A DNA stretch of 6,433 nucleotides from contig JAITHX010000190.1 of NCBI GenBank assembly GCA_031279735.1, positions 1 through 6,433 of the forward strand, read 5' to 3'. A program made the translations under genes and the position numbers. The DNA is from Prevotellaceae bacterium. GTDB taxonomy: Bacteria; Bacteroidota; Bacteroidia; Bacteroidales; UBA932. Positions 1-6,316 of this stretch are shown piece after piece. The notes beneath the pieces were generated by a model, which was not told the origin of the DNA, made no database searches, and worked only from the letters and a program-made list of their open reading frames with translations. Each line of letters opens with the position of its first letter. Position 1 is the first letter of the stretch.

Positions 1-135
1 CCGCGACGCGGTGAATAACCGCACAATCATAGGGGAATAAGGGTGAATACATGCTGTCCGGATGCTGTTAAGGGTGCTTTGAAAAATAAGGGTTTCATGG
101 CTTTTCCACACAATTCCCAATAGAACCAAAATTAT

Positions 136-252
136 GATCTGTGTCATCTGTGTTATCTGCGTCATCTGTGTTATCTGTGTCATCTGTGTTATCTGTGTTA
201 TCTGTGTCATCTGTGTCATCTGTGTTATCTGTGTCATCTGTGTTATCTGTGT
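136..252. repeat. Tandem array, 13 copies of a 9-bp unit (YATCTGTGT)
   Basis: Thirteen contiguous 9-mers fit the consensus YATCTGTGT. Nearly all variation is in the first base, which reads G,C,T,C,T,C,T,T,C,C,T,C,T along the array. The only other change I see is ATCTGCGT in unit 3. The first unit (GATCTGTGT) and the edge at 252/253 mark the ends. On the minus strand the unit is ACACAGATR, and one reading frame gives TGA or TAA in every unit, so the C/T variation keeps a stop codon. It is a variable-number tandem repeat with no coding role that I can see. Confidence 0.95.
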
Positions 253-308
253 GCTAAAAATCCGAACTGCATCCTTTATAAGTTATTTCTAACACATCCC
301 TAAGAATC

Positions 309-365
309 GCCTGCCGACATACACCCAACAAATCGGGAATTATCGGCTCCCTGCGTCCGACAGGC
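309..365 (-). other. Possible RNA hairpin downstream of dgt; weak terminator candidate
   Basis: On the minus-strand transcript, GCCUGUCG (+ strand 358-365) can pair with CGGCAGGC (+ strand 309-316). This gives 8 base pairs including one U-G wobble, extendable by two pairs (AC with GU) past a bulged G. The loop is long, roughly 35 nt, and the downstream sequence (GATTCTTAGG) is not a U tract, so this is not a canonical intrinsic terminator. One arm belongs to the GC-rich part of the compound repeat at 354-397. It could be a 3'-end stabilising structure or chance. Confidence 0.3.
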
Positions 366-397
366 AATTCATAATTCATAATTCATAATTCATAATT
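354..397 (-). repeat. Compound repeat element, left copy 1
   Basis: On the + strand this reads CGTCCGACAGGC (354-365) followed by a 32-bp run of the heptamer ATAATTC in register (366-397). Read on the minus strand it is four AATTATG units plus AATT, then GCCTGTCGGACG. It is a direct duplicate of 403-446 with a 49-bp period, and its near-identical inverse lies at 6273-6314, on the other side of the operon. The heptamer contains TAA on the + strand and TGA on the minus strand. Because 7 is not a multiple of 3, a run of units puts stops in all reading frames. Confidence 0.9.
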
Positions 398-402
398 TCA
401 CA

Positions 403-446
403 CGTCCGACAGGCAATTCATAATTCATAATTCATAATTCATAATT
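403..446 (-). repeat. Compound repeat element, left copy 2, touching the dgt stop codon
   Basis: This copy has the same GC-rich 12-mer (403-414) and the same 32-bp heptamer run (415-446) as copy 1. The first base of the element on the minus strand, at 446, is also the final A of the dgt TGA stop codon, so the repeat begins exactly where the gene ends. Only a 5-bp spacer (398-402) separates it from copy 1. Confidence 0.9.
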
Positions 447-1810
447 CAGATAGTAATTCCCTTTATCCGTTTATACAGATCGACGGCATAATTATCCGTC
501 ATGCCGGCGACATAGTCTATAACGCCGAGCGTTCTAAGATACGGGTCGTCGGTTGTGAACAGGAATTGGGGCGGAATAAGTTTAACTGCTTTTTTTTCCG
601 CCTTGCTGCGTTCGTGTTCCGCCTTGAGGGTCGGATCGACAAAATGTCGCAGCAGTTCCTTTATGACATTGTAGCCTGCGTTTTCTATTTCCACCACCGA
701 CCGATGATTGTAGATATTTTCGCGCGAGAAGTCGGCAATGTATCCCAGATCGGGGCACAGTCCGGCTATGGAATCGTAGAGCGAGCGATTGAGCGAACCG
801 TCGAGAATCCTGGCGTCGTTTTTCACAAACAGCTCTCCTATGCGCCAGATCAGGAAGCCTATTGTTTTGGCGCGGAGATAGGATATTTGCGAATTGCGAT
901 CGTTCATGCGCGAAAGCCTGTCGTTGATTTTATCCGTTTCGCTCGCGTCGCCGTTCAGTTCTCTCAGCAGGTTCAAAAACACGGCGCGACATTCCTGATA
1001 GTCGATAATGCGCAGGCGGTGTGCATCTTCGAGGTCGATTATATTGTAGCATATATCGTCGGCGGCTTCGACCAGCCAGACGAAAGGATGGCGCAGCCAT
1101 GCATCGGCGTCCGAAGCAACCCTCATGTCCTTCAGCATGGAAGTTTCCTCCGCTATTTCAAGAAAAACCTCTCTGTCGGCTTGCAGATAGCCGAACTTTT
1201 TCCGGTGGATGTTCGACGAATCTATAGCCGACGACGAACAGGGATATTTCACAATCGCCGCCAGCGTGGAACAAGTCAGTCCCAGTCCGCCCGATTCCTT
1301 TCCCGACTGCATCGACGTCAGACAGCGGATAGCGTTCGCGTTCCCCTCGAAATTCACCAAATCCGTCCACTGCACATCCGTAAAATGCGCCTTAAACTTT
1401 TCGTCGCACTGTTTTTCTCTGAAATATTCGGAAATAGCATCTTCGCCCGAATGACCGAAAGCGGGATTCCCTATATCGTGACACAAGCACGCCGCCGCGA
1501 CCACATCCTGCAAATCGTGCAGATAGAAGTCTCTGCTTGCCCGATTCAGTTCGCCGGCATACTTGGTTGCGAAATGTTCGCCGGCAACCGCCGCCAGCGA
1601 GCGTCCCACCGACGAAACCTCCAGCGAATGTGTCAGCCTGTTATGCACAAACACGCTTCCGGGCAAAGGGAACACCTGCGTCTTGTTTTGCAGTCGCCTG
1701 AATGCCGACGAGAATATAACTCTGTCGTAATCCCGCCGGTATATTGATCGGGCGTAATCCTTGCCCCCGCTTGTTCCGGTTCTCTTGCCGGAGAAAAGTT
1801 TATTTAACAT
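446..1810 (-). CDS. dgt: Deoxyguanosinetriphosphate triphosphohydrolase (dGTPase)
   Basis: This 454-residue cytoplasmic HD-domain enzyme should hydrolyse dGTP (some relatives act on other dNTPs) to the deoxynucleoside and triphosphate. The N-terminus carries the family signature RRDYDRVIFSSAFRRL (25-40), followed by KTQVFP (43-48). The HD metal ligands are visible as H61 in HNRLTHS (56-62), H111-D112 in CHDIGNPAFGHSGE (110-123) and D251 or D252 in EAADDICYN. NFEGNAN (153-159) is another Dgt hallmark. The length is usual for a full dGTPase and no catalytic motif is missing. The only N-terminal start is the ATG at 1810, 19 nt after the preceding stop and without a strong ribosome binding site. 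It is the last gene of the operon. The TGA stop abuts a heptamer repeat. Dgt can be housekeeping, for dNTP balance, or can act in phage defence by draining dNTPs; which applies here is not shown by the sequence. Confidence 0.95.
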   Translation of the reverse strand: MLNKLFSGKRTGTSGGKDYARSIYRRDYDRVIFSSAFRRLQNKTQVFPLPGSVFVHNRLTHSLEVSSVGRSLAAVAGEHFATKYAGELNRASRDFYLHDLQDVVAAACLCHDIGNPAFGHSGEDAISEYFREKQCDEKFKAHFTDVQWTDLVNFEGNANAIRCLTSMQSGKESGGLGLTCSTLAAIVKYPCSSSAIDSSNIHRKKFGYLQADREVFLEIAEETSMLKDMRVASDADAWLRHPFVWLVEAADDICYNIIDLEDAHRLRIIDYQECRAVFLNLLRELNGDASETDKINDRLSRMNDRNSQISYLRAKTIGFLIWRIGELFVKNDARILDGSLNRSLYDSIAGLCPDLGYIADFSRENIYNHRSVVEIENAGYNVIKELLRHFVDPTLKAEHERSKAEKKAVKLIPPQFLFTTDDPYLRTLGVIDYVAGMTDNYAVDLYKRIKGITI

Positions 1811-1829
1811 TCCACACTGTCGTTATGCT

Positions 1830-2657
1830 TCACAACTGCCGCATCGTATCGTACAGCTTGATCTTCAGTTTATGCATGTTCCTCTTATACGCATTAAATT
1901 TAAAGTATTCGTTGCCGACGGCATTATAGTAGAGGTCTTCTATAAAGTTGCGCGACTGAGCGGCTATAAAGCGGTCGAAGCACTGGTCGTCGGCGTCGAG
2001 GATATACTTCACCACCCGGGTATTGAATCTGAATTCGTCGTGTTTGATTATGTGTGCTATTTCGTCGAGACTTTTGACGTAGGCATAATTCAGTTCGTTT
2101 TCCACGTTCGGCGGGAGATGCGGATTCGCGACTTCCGCGTAGTAGAGCGTATAACAGTCGCCTGTTATGCTGTATCGGTCGAGCATGTTCACTATAATCC
2201 GTTCGTGAGTGCCGGTAACTTTAACGTCATCGACAAACAGGAGTATTTTTCCGTCGGCGGCATTTTTGTCCATATAGAACACATCGTTTTTTATCAGATT
2301 GTAGCGCTGTTCGGCCGACATCATGCCGTAGTCGTCCCTGTAGGAAACCGAGCGGCATATTTTGCCTGCTTCGGCTACGGTGCGATTACATTCAAACAGA
2401 TATGCGTTCAGCTTGTCGGTAAAGTAGCCGCACAGGAAATACGATGCCGTCGGGATATGCGACCACGCGCTGGGCAGGACGAGTATCGGACGTCCGTCGT
2501 AGTGTTTGCGGAGGACGTTAGCTATAAACTTGTCGGCCATTTCGTAGCCGAATTTGCGCGCAATGTTTATTGCGCCGTGTTTGAATCGCGAATACTCCTG
2601 CGGGAGGAATCCGAATTTGTCGGTTGTTTTGATATGATGTGCCGAGAAGCGAAACAT
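1830..2657 (-). CDS. Phosphoribosyltransferase-fold protein (type I PRTase-like)
   Basis: The protein has 275 residues from the start chosen here. The diagnostic feature is a PRPP-binding loop, ILLFVDDVKVTGTH (138-151): a hydrophobic strand, two acidic residues (D143, D144), then TGT, as in type I phosphoribosyltransferases. ILVLPSAWSHIPTASYFL (58-75) may be the strand and loop that bind pyrophosphate. The substrate base is unknown. I see no signal peptide or membrane segment. PRTases of this kind are known from Ter-linked gene clusters beside HAD hydrolases, where they are predicted to help make a nucleoside-like product. I prefer the ATG at 2657 because conserved-looking sequence (FRFSAHHIK) starts right there, leaving a 7-nt gap after the HAD stop. 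An ATG at 2687 would add 10 residues (285 in all) and overlap the HAD gene by 23 nt. Neither start has a clear ribosome binding site. Confidence 0.82.
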   Translation of the reverse strand: MFRFSAHHIKTTDKFGFLPQEYSRFKHGAINIARKFGYEMADKFIANVLRKHYDGRPILVLPSAWSHIPTASYFLCGYFTDKLNAYLFECNRTVAEAGKICRSVSYRDDYGMMSAEQRYNLIKNDVFYMDKNAADGKILLFVDDVKVTGTHERIIVNMLDRYSITGDCYTLYYAEVANPHLPPNVENELNYAYVKSLDEIAHIIKHDEFRFNTRVVKYILDADDQCFDRFIAAQSRNFIEDLYYNAVGNEYFKFNAYKRNMHKLKIKLYDTMRQL

Positions 2658-2664
2658 TCGGCGT

Positions 2665-3357
2665 TTACAAGTTTGGTCTGATGTCATCTATGGTATAATT
2701 CGGGTTTGTGATCAATAGAGCGTTGAAGCCGAAGCGCCGCGCGCCTTCGTAATCGGTTTTGCGATTGTCGCCCACATGCAGAGTGCGAGATTTGGGCACG
2801 TTCAGCCTTTCGTTCACCCTTCCGTAGAACGCGGCGGAGGGTTTGGAGGCGCCGATTTCGTCCGAAAAGATAAGGAAAGAGAAATAATCGTGCAGTCCTG
2901 CCGTTTTGAGCGCTTTCCTCACGACCCTGCCTTCGACGAAGCCCGTATTGCTCGACACGCTGAGCGTTTTGCCCTCTGCGCGCAGCTGTTGCAGCGTCGA
3001 ATGGATGTTTCCGTTCAGCGGCAGGGGCGGATATTCGCAGAACAGGCGGTTTGCCTCTTCGGCGAGCCGTTCGGCTGCCGATTCTGCTGCCGATTCGTCT
3101 GTCTGTCCGGCGGCTGCCTTCGGTTTCAGCAGTTGCAGCACCTTGCGGTACATGAAGGCGGCGGGCAGTTTTTTGCCGGTGATTTCGTTGAATCTATCGC
3201 AGATACAGTCGAAGCGCTTCACCTCGGCCTCTATCCTCGACACGTCGCGCACTTCCGGCTCGAACATATCGGCAATCAGTTGCGCCCGTTTTGTTCCGAA
3301 CGCGGGATTGGAGCGAATCAGCGTCATCCACAAGTCGAAGGAAAGATGTTGCGTCAT
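2665..3357 (-). CDS. HAD-superfamily hydrolase
   Basis: The protein has 230 residues. All four HAD motifs are recognisable: motif I LSFDLWMTLI (5-14) with nucleophile D8; motif II SVSSNTG (133-139); motif III lysine K172 in GASKPS; and motif IV HVGDNRKTDYEGA (194-206) with D197 and D202. The helical segment between motifs I and II (about 20-110) is a C1-type cap. The second aspartate of the usual DxD in motif I is a tryptophan (W10), so the reaction is uncertain; phosphatase or nucleotidase activity is only a guess. The open frame extends far upstream to 3780, but inside the kinase gene. The ATG at 3357 is the sensible start: it overlaps the kinase TGA by one base (TGATG), typical of translational coupling, and puts motif I at the N-terminus as the family requires. 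Confidence 0.9.
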   Translation of the reverse strand: MTQHLSFDLWMTLIRSNPAFGTKRAQLIADMFEPEVRDVSRIEAEVKRFDCICDRFNEITGKKLPAAFMYRKVLQLLKPKAAAGQTDESAAESAAERLAEEANRLFCEYPPLPLNGNIHSTLQQLRAEGKTLSVSSNTGFVEGRVVRKALKTAGLHDYFSFLIFSDEIGASKPSAAFYGRVNERLNVPKSRTLHVGDNRKTDYEGARRFGFNALLITNPNYTIDDIRPNL

Positions 3358-4853
3358 CAGTTCTTCACTATTTGAACCACCACCAGCCGTCCTCCCTCCT
3401 CTTTCGAGAGGAGGATATTCTTTCCGTCGGTCAGGGCAACGGACTGTCCTGCCGGTATTCGCTTGTTCTCCGTCTTGTCTTCGAGATCGGGCAAACGCTG
3501 ATTGACCAGCAGCCAGCTGTTTTTGTGAAACACGAAATAGCCGACGGGTTTTTTCTGTTCGTCGGAGAGTTTTTCGTTGGGCGAAACGTTGCGGTTCACA
3601 TGCCACAGATACATATACTGATTGTGGTACACCATGAGGCGATAGTCGTCGGGCGTATAAGACCCTGCCCTTCGCGAAGAGTAGAGATTCAGCACCGGCA
3701 GCGTGCCTCTGTATTCGGTGCCGCAGAAGGGGCATCGGGGTTTGGTGGTATTGTCGAACACGAACCACTTGTGCCAGCATTTGGGATTTTGGCAGGGCTG
3801 CATCAGGTCAACGGTCTTGAGCAGTTCCCGTTCCCAGTCGTCGGCGGTGGGGCGCAGCTTAGGGTCGTGCAGTCCTTCCATGAAAGCGCGGTCGAACATT
3901 TTTTTGAGATACGGACCGCAAACGGTGTAGGGAATCTTGTTCGGGTCGCACTGAGGCAGCTGCGAAGGCTGGAGGTCTTTCAGGCGCACTCTGTTGGAGC
4001 TGTCGGAGGGATGTTCCACAAACAGCGCCTTCGCGCCCATCGACAGCTCTTCGTCGCGCAGCGAATCGAGGTCGTTCACCTTCCCTCCGCGCAGCGGATG
4101 CCGGTACAGCAGATACATATATACCATCACCGCCAGAGCGTGGCGGTCGGTGGAGATATTGGGCAGTTTCCGCGCAGGGTCGTTTTTGTCCAGCGCTTTG
4201 GTGGCGATAACCTCCGGCGCTATGAAATCGGGCGTGCCAAGCACGTCGGGCGGAAACTTGCCCGGAACCACCAGACCGTCAATGTCGATAATTGCTGCCT
4301 TCCCCGTCGAGGGGTCTATCAGTACGTTTTTGTACGACAAGTCGGAATGAGCCAGTCCGGCAGAGTGCATCCTTCTAACCGCGCGACTGATGCGAATGCA
4401 AATCTGAAAATACTTAAACCAGTCGCCCCTTTCTTCGGGCGCAAGGAATTTGTTCTGGTGCTTAGCCGAAGCATACCATTTCCCTTCCTTTTCCTTGCCC
4501 TTGATGCCGAGCATATCGTTGTTCACCGAACCGTACGAAAAAAAGAAATGGCGGGGATAAGTCGGACACACAATGCCCAGCTTTCCGTTGTATTCCACCA
4601 TTTTCGTAGGCCAGCAGTAGAGGTCTCTCCAGTATTCGCCGCCCTGCTGGCTGAAAATCTTATCGCGATACACTCTCGTGATATTGTCGAGACGGTCTTT
4701 GGCGTTGCTGTCCTGCTTCTCTCTGAAGAACGCCACCACGTAGGATTTATCGGGACTGAAATAGACATCCTTCATGCCTCCCGAACCTATAATCTGATCG
4801 ACGAACTCCACATCGGAGCCGTCCATCGCCTTTAGTTTGATAGTTTGTGCCAT
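3357..4853 (-). CDS. Serine/threonine-type protein kinase with zinc ribbon and beta-rich tail
   Basis: This 498-residue protein is probably cytoplasmic. The kinase domain spans about 15-345. It has a glycine loop IGSGGMKDVY (22-31), the catalytic loop HSDLSYKNVLID (169-180; D171, N176), a DFG-equivalent DIDG (190-193) and GTPDFIAPE (206-214). The usual HRD arginine is serine, so it is a non-RD kinase, and no clear VAxK lysine is seen (the equivalent stretch is VVAFFR, 39-44). A four-cysteine zinc ribbon follows (C354, C359, C374, C377). The final part, about 385-498, is rich in predicted beta strands and vaguely like an FHA domain. There is no transmembrane segment, unlike PknB-type receptors. 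The ATG at 4853 lies 3 nt after the phosphatase stop (TAA ACC ATG), so the two are almost certainly cotranscribed and likely act as an opposed pair. The kinase and zinc-ribbon order matches kinases of the TerY-P modules, as I recall them. Confidence 0.9.
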   Translation of the reverse strand: MAQTIKLKAMDGSDVEFVDQIIGSGGMKDVYFSPDKSYVVAFFREKQDSNAKDRLDNITRVYRDKIFSQQGGEYWRDLYCWPTKMVEYNGKLGIVCPTYPRHFFFSYGSVNNDMLGIKGKEKEGKWYASAKHQNKFLAPEERGDWFKYFQICIRISRAVRRMHSAGLAHSDLSYKNVLIDPSTGKAAIIDIDGLVVPGKFPPDVLGTPDFIAPEVIATKALDKNDPARKLPNISTDRHALAVMVYMYLLYRHPLRGGKVNDLDSLRDEELSMGAKALFVEHPSDSSNRVRLKDLQPSQLPQCDPNKIPYTVCGPYLKKMFDRAFMEGLHDPKLRPTADDWERELLKTVDLMQPCQNPKCWHKWFVFDNTTKPRCPFCGTEYRGTLPVLNLYSSRRAGSYTPDDYRLMVYHNQYMYLWHVNRNVSPNEKLSDEQKKPVGYFVFHKNSWLLVNQRLPDLEDKTENKRIPAGQSVALTDGKNILLSKEEGGRLVVVQIVKN

Positions 4854-4856
4854 GGT

Positions 4857-6173
4857 TTATGAAAGTATTGCAATGGTTCTGTCGTCGTGATTCCCTTTCG
4901 ACCAGAAGTCGAGCCATTTCAGCAGCTTCAGGTCAGCATCCTCCTTTGCGAAATCCACAACCGTGCCTTCCTCGTTTGCGCCGGCAAGGTCGTCCATCAG
5001 CGCGCGCCAATGTTCGATATCGAGCAGATTCGCGTCGGTTTCAAACTTCGCGTCGGTCACTCCGTCGGTCATCATCACCAGCGCGGTGAAGTCCTGCATC
5101 AGGTCGAAGCGCAGCCGCTTGTAGAATCCGTCGGGCGAAAAAATCTCCGGCATAGTCAGAAAGCGTGTCTGTCCCGCAAATTCGCCTCCGTCGGGTTCGC
5201 CGAGTATTTTGAGATAAGGCGGGTCGCGCCGGTAAACGCCTATTCCTCCGTCGCCAACCCAGAAAGCGCCGATAAACCATCCGAAGTCGAAACGGCGGCA
5301 CACGGAAACAATCAGCGTGGTAGCGAAATTTTTCACGGGGAGATTCATTGTTTTAGCCTCGCTTTCTATCTCCTTGTAAGCTCTGAACACGGCGGTGCCG
5401 AGTATGTTGTAGAGCGCATCGCCGACAGGCTTAAGAGCATCGTTCGATTCGCGATACTCCGCTATAAACCGTTCGAGTTCCTTTCCGTGCTCTCCTATCT
5501 TCGCCCTGCATACGTCAACCACCGTAGCGCAGGCGATTTCCGAACCGCGGCGGGAATATTTCGCCGAACCCGCGCCGTCGGCAACCGTCAGGATATACCA
5601 TTCGGTTTCGGGGTCGAAATGCAGAGCGAAATCATCGTCGCGGGGCTTGCCTTCGTGCGCGTGCGAGCGTCCGCGCTGACTTGCGGCGAGCATAGTCTTG
5701 CACTCCACGCCCGCCTTTCCCGCTGCGGCGAGCATGGCGGCAGTATCCGCGCGGGCGCAATTGCTGTCGGGCTTATAGAACTCGCAATCGAGAGGAGTTT
5801 CGATTTGGTTCCAGAGCGAACGCGGGTCTGGATTGACGATAATCGAAAATTCTCTTTTCAGAACAGGCTGACCGTCCGTCCAGCAGCGGCGCAGACAATG
5901 CACGGTGAAAGTATGGCTGCCCGGCGCCAGAAGTTTTCCGACTATGCGTTTATTTTCGCTGTCGTACCTCAGCCCCGTTTCGCTCAGCCCGACGAAAACA
6001 TACTCCGCCACACCGGGCAGCAGCGATTCCACGTCGAAAGGAACCTCGTAGTCTTGATTCACTCTTCCGTTGGGCAACGACACCGGTTTTGCCTTGCCTG
6101 TCAACTCTTCCGCTTTGTTTTGCGCGCCGGCTGCGGCGGATTCGCCGGACTTTCCCATTATATTCATACACAT
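4857..6173 (-). CDS. PP2C-family protein phosphatase with N-terminal Ig-like domain
   Basis: The protein has 438 residues. After a low-complexity leader (1-28), residues about 30-113 resemble the putative Ig domain seen in many bacterial proteins (He_PIG type): LPNGRVNQDYEVPF, then GLRYD, IVGKLLAPGSHTFTV. From about 160 a PP2C/PPM phosphatase follows, with metal-binding motifs intact: RGRSHAHEGKPRDDDF (167-182), VADGAGSA (197-204, D199), NFATTLIV (282-289), WVGDGGIGVY (305-314, D308), MTDGVTD (368-374, D370) and NHDDRT (428-433). It should remove phosphate from Ser/Thr residues, plausibly those modified by the kinase encoded 3 nt downstream. I see no signal peptide, so the Ig fold is probably intracellular. 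It is the first gene of the operon. In-frame ATGs lie at 6173, 6167 and 6158, so the start is uncertain by up to five residues. Confidence 0.92.
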   Translation of the reverse strand: MCMNIMGKSGESAAAGAQNKAEELTGKAKPVSLPNGRVNQDYEVPFDVESLLPGVAEYVFVGLSETGLRYDSENKRIVGKLLAPGSHTFTVHCLRRCWTDGQPVLKREFSIIVNPDPRSLWNQIETPLDCEFYKPDSNCARADTAAMLAAAGKAGVECKTMLAASQRGRSHAHEGKPRDDDFALHFDPETEWYILTVADGAGSAKYSRRGSEIACATVVDVCRAKIGEHGKELERFIAEYRESNDALKPVGDALYNILGTAVFRAYKEIESEAKTMNLPVKNFATTLIVSVCRRFDFGWFIGAFWVGDGGIGVYRRDPPYLKILGEPDGGEFAGQTRFLTMPEIFSPDGFYKRLRFDLMQDFTALVMMTDGVTDAKFETDANLLDIEHWRALMDDLAGANEEGTVVDFAKEDADLKLLKWLDFWSKGNHDDRTIAILS

Positions 6174-6223
6174 TCAGTTTTTAAATAAAACTCGATTTTT
6201 ATCCCACAATATTTTTCAGGAGG

Positions 6224-6255
6224 CAAAAGTAAGATATTTTCCAAATACCGCAAAA
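6224..6255 (-). promoter_or_regulatory. Bacteroidota-type promoter for the operon
   Basis: On the minus strand, TTTTG (+ strand 6251-6255) is followed, after a spacer of exactly 19 nt, by TACTTTTG (+ strand 6224-6231). This is a full match to the TAnnTTTG -7 element with a TTG -33 element used by the Bacteroidota primary sigma factor. Transcription would start near 6217, giving a leader of roughly 45 nt before the ATG at 6173. The leader is AT-rich. It is the only such match I noticed at the right place, upstream of the first gene, and supports a single transcript for all five genes. Confidence 0.75.
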
Positions 6256-6272
6256 TCGGAATGGGTTATAGT

Positions 6273-6314
6273 AATTATAAATTATGAATTATGAATTATG
6301 AATTGCCTGACGGA
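6273..6314 (+). repeat. Compound repeat element, right inverted copy
   Basis: Read on the + strand, this is AATTATA, three AATTATG units and AATT (6273-6304, 32 bp), then GCCTGACGGA (6305-6314). It is the inverse of the left copies. The 32-bp AT-rich part differs from theirs by one base (6279), and the GC-rich part by one base in ten. The run length is exactly the same 32 bp as on the left. It lies just upstream of the operon promoter. Confidence 0.88.
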
Positions 6315-6316
6315 GA

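Larger units (their letters stand above)
1..445. other. Gene-free left flank, rich in short repeats
   Basis: I see no credible coding sequence here on either strand. Positions 1-135 are unremarkable noncoding DNA. They contain a short palindrome CCGCG-A-CGCGG at 1-11, two copies of AATAAGGG (36-43 and 85-92) and two copies of ATGCTGT (51-57 and 62-68), all too short to interpret. The rest holds a 9-mer array (136-252), an AT-rich spacer (253-308), a possible hairpin (309-365) and two copies of a compound repeat (354-446), annotated separately. The flank lies downstream of the last gene of the minus-strand operon, so it is probably its 3' untranslated and intergenic region. Confidence 0.75.

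Noticed and set aside
309..365. Canonical intrinsic terminator after dgt
   Set aside because: An 8-bp stem can form, but the loop is about 35 nt and no U tract follows, so I list it only as a weak hairpin.
136..446. CRISPR array in the left flank
   Set aside because: The repeats are 7-9 bp units in direct head-to-tail contact, or a two-copy 44-bp element with a 5-bp spacer. There are no unique spacers of about 30 bp and no cas genes.
3358..3780. Upstream extension of the HAD reading frame to an ATG at 3780
   Set aside because: The extra 141 residues are Arg-rich and motif-free and overlap the kinase zinc-ribbon and tail coding sequence. HAD motif I should be close to the N-terminus, which fits the ATG at 3357.
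566..6188. Very long + strand open frames lying opposite each real gene (566-1747, 1761-2681, 3291-4835, 4887-6188)
   Set aside because: They mirror the minus-strand genes almost end to end and show none of the domains or motifs I know, while every minus-strand counterpart has intact family motifs. They are best explained by codon choice in the real genes that avoids antisense stop codons.
354..6314. Insertion sequence or composite transposon enclosing the operon
   Set aside because: No transposase, integrase or recombinase gene is present, and no target-site duplication is evident. The inverted element copies are reported only as an observation.
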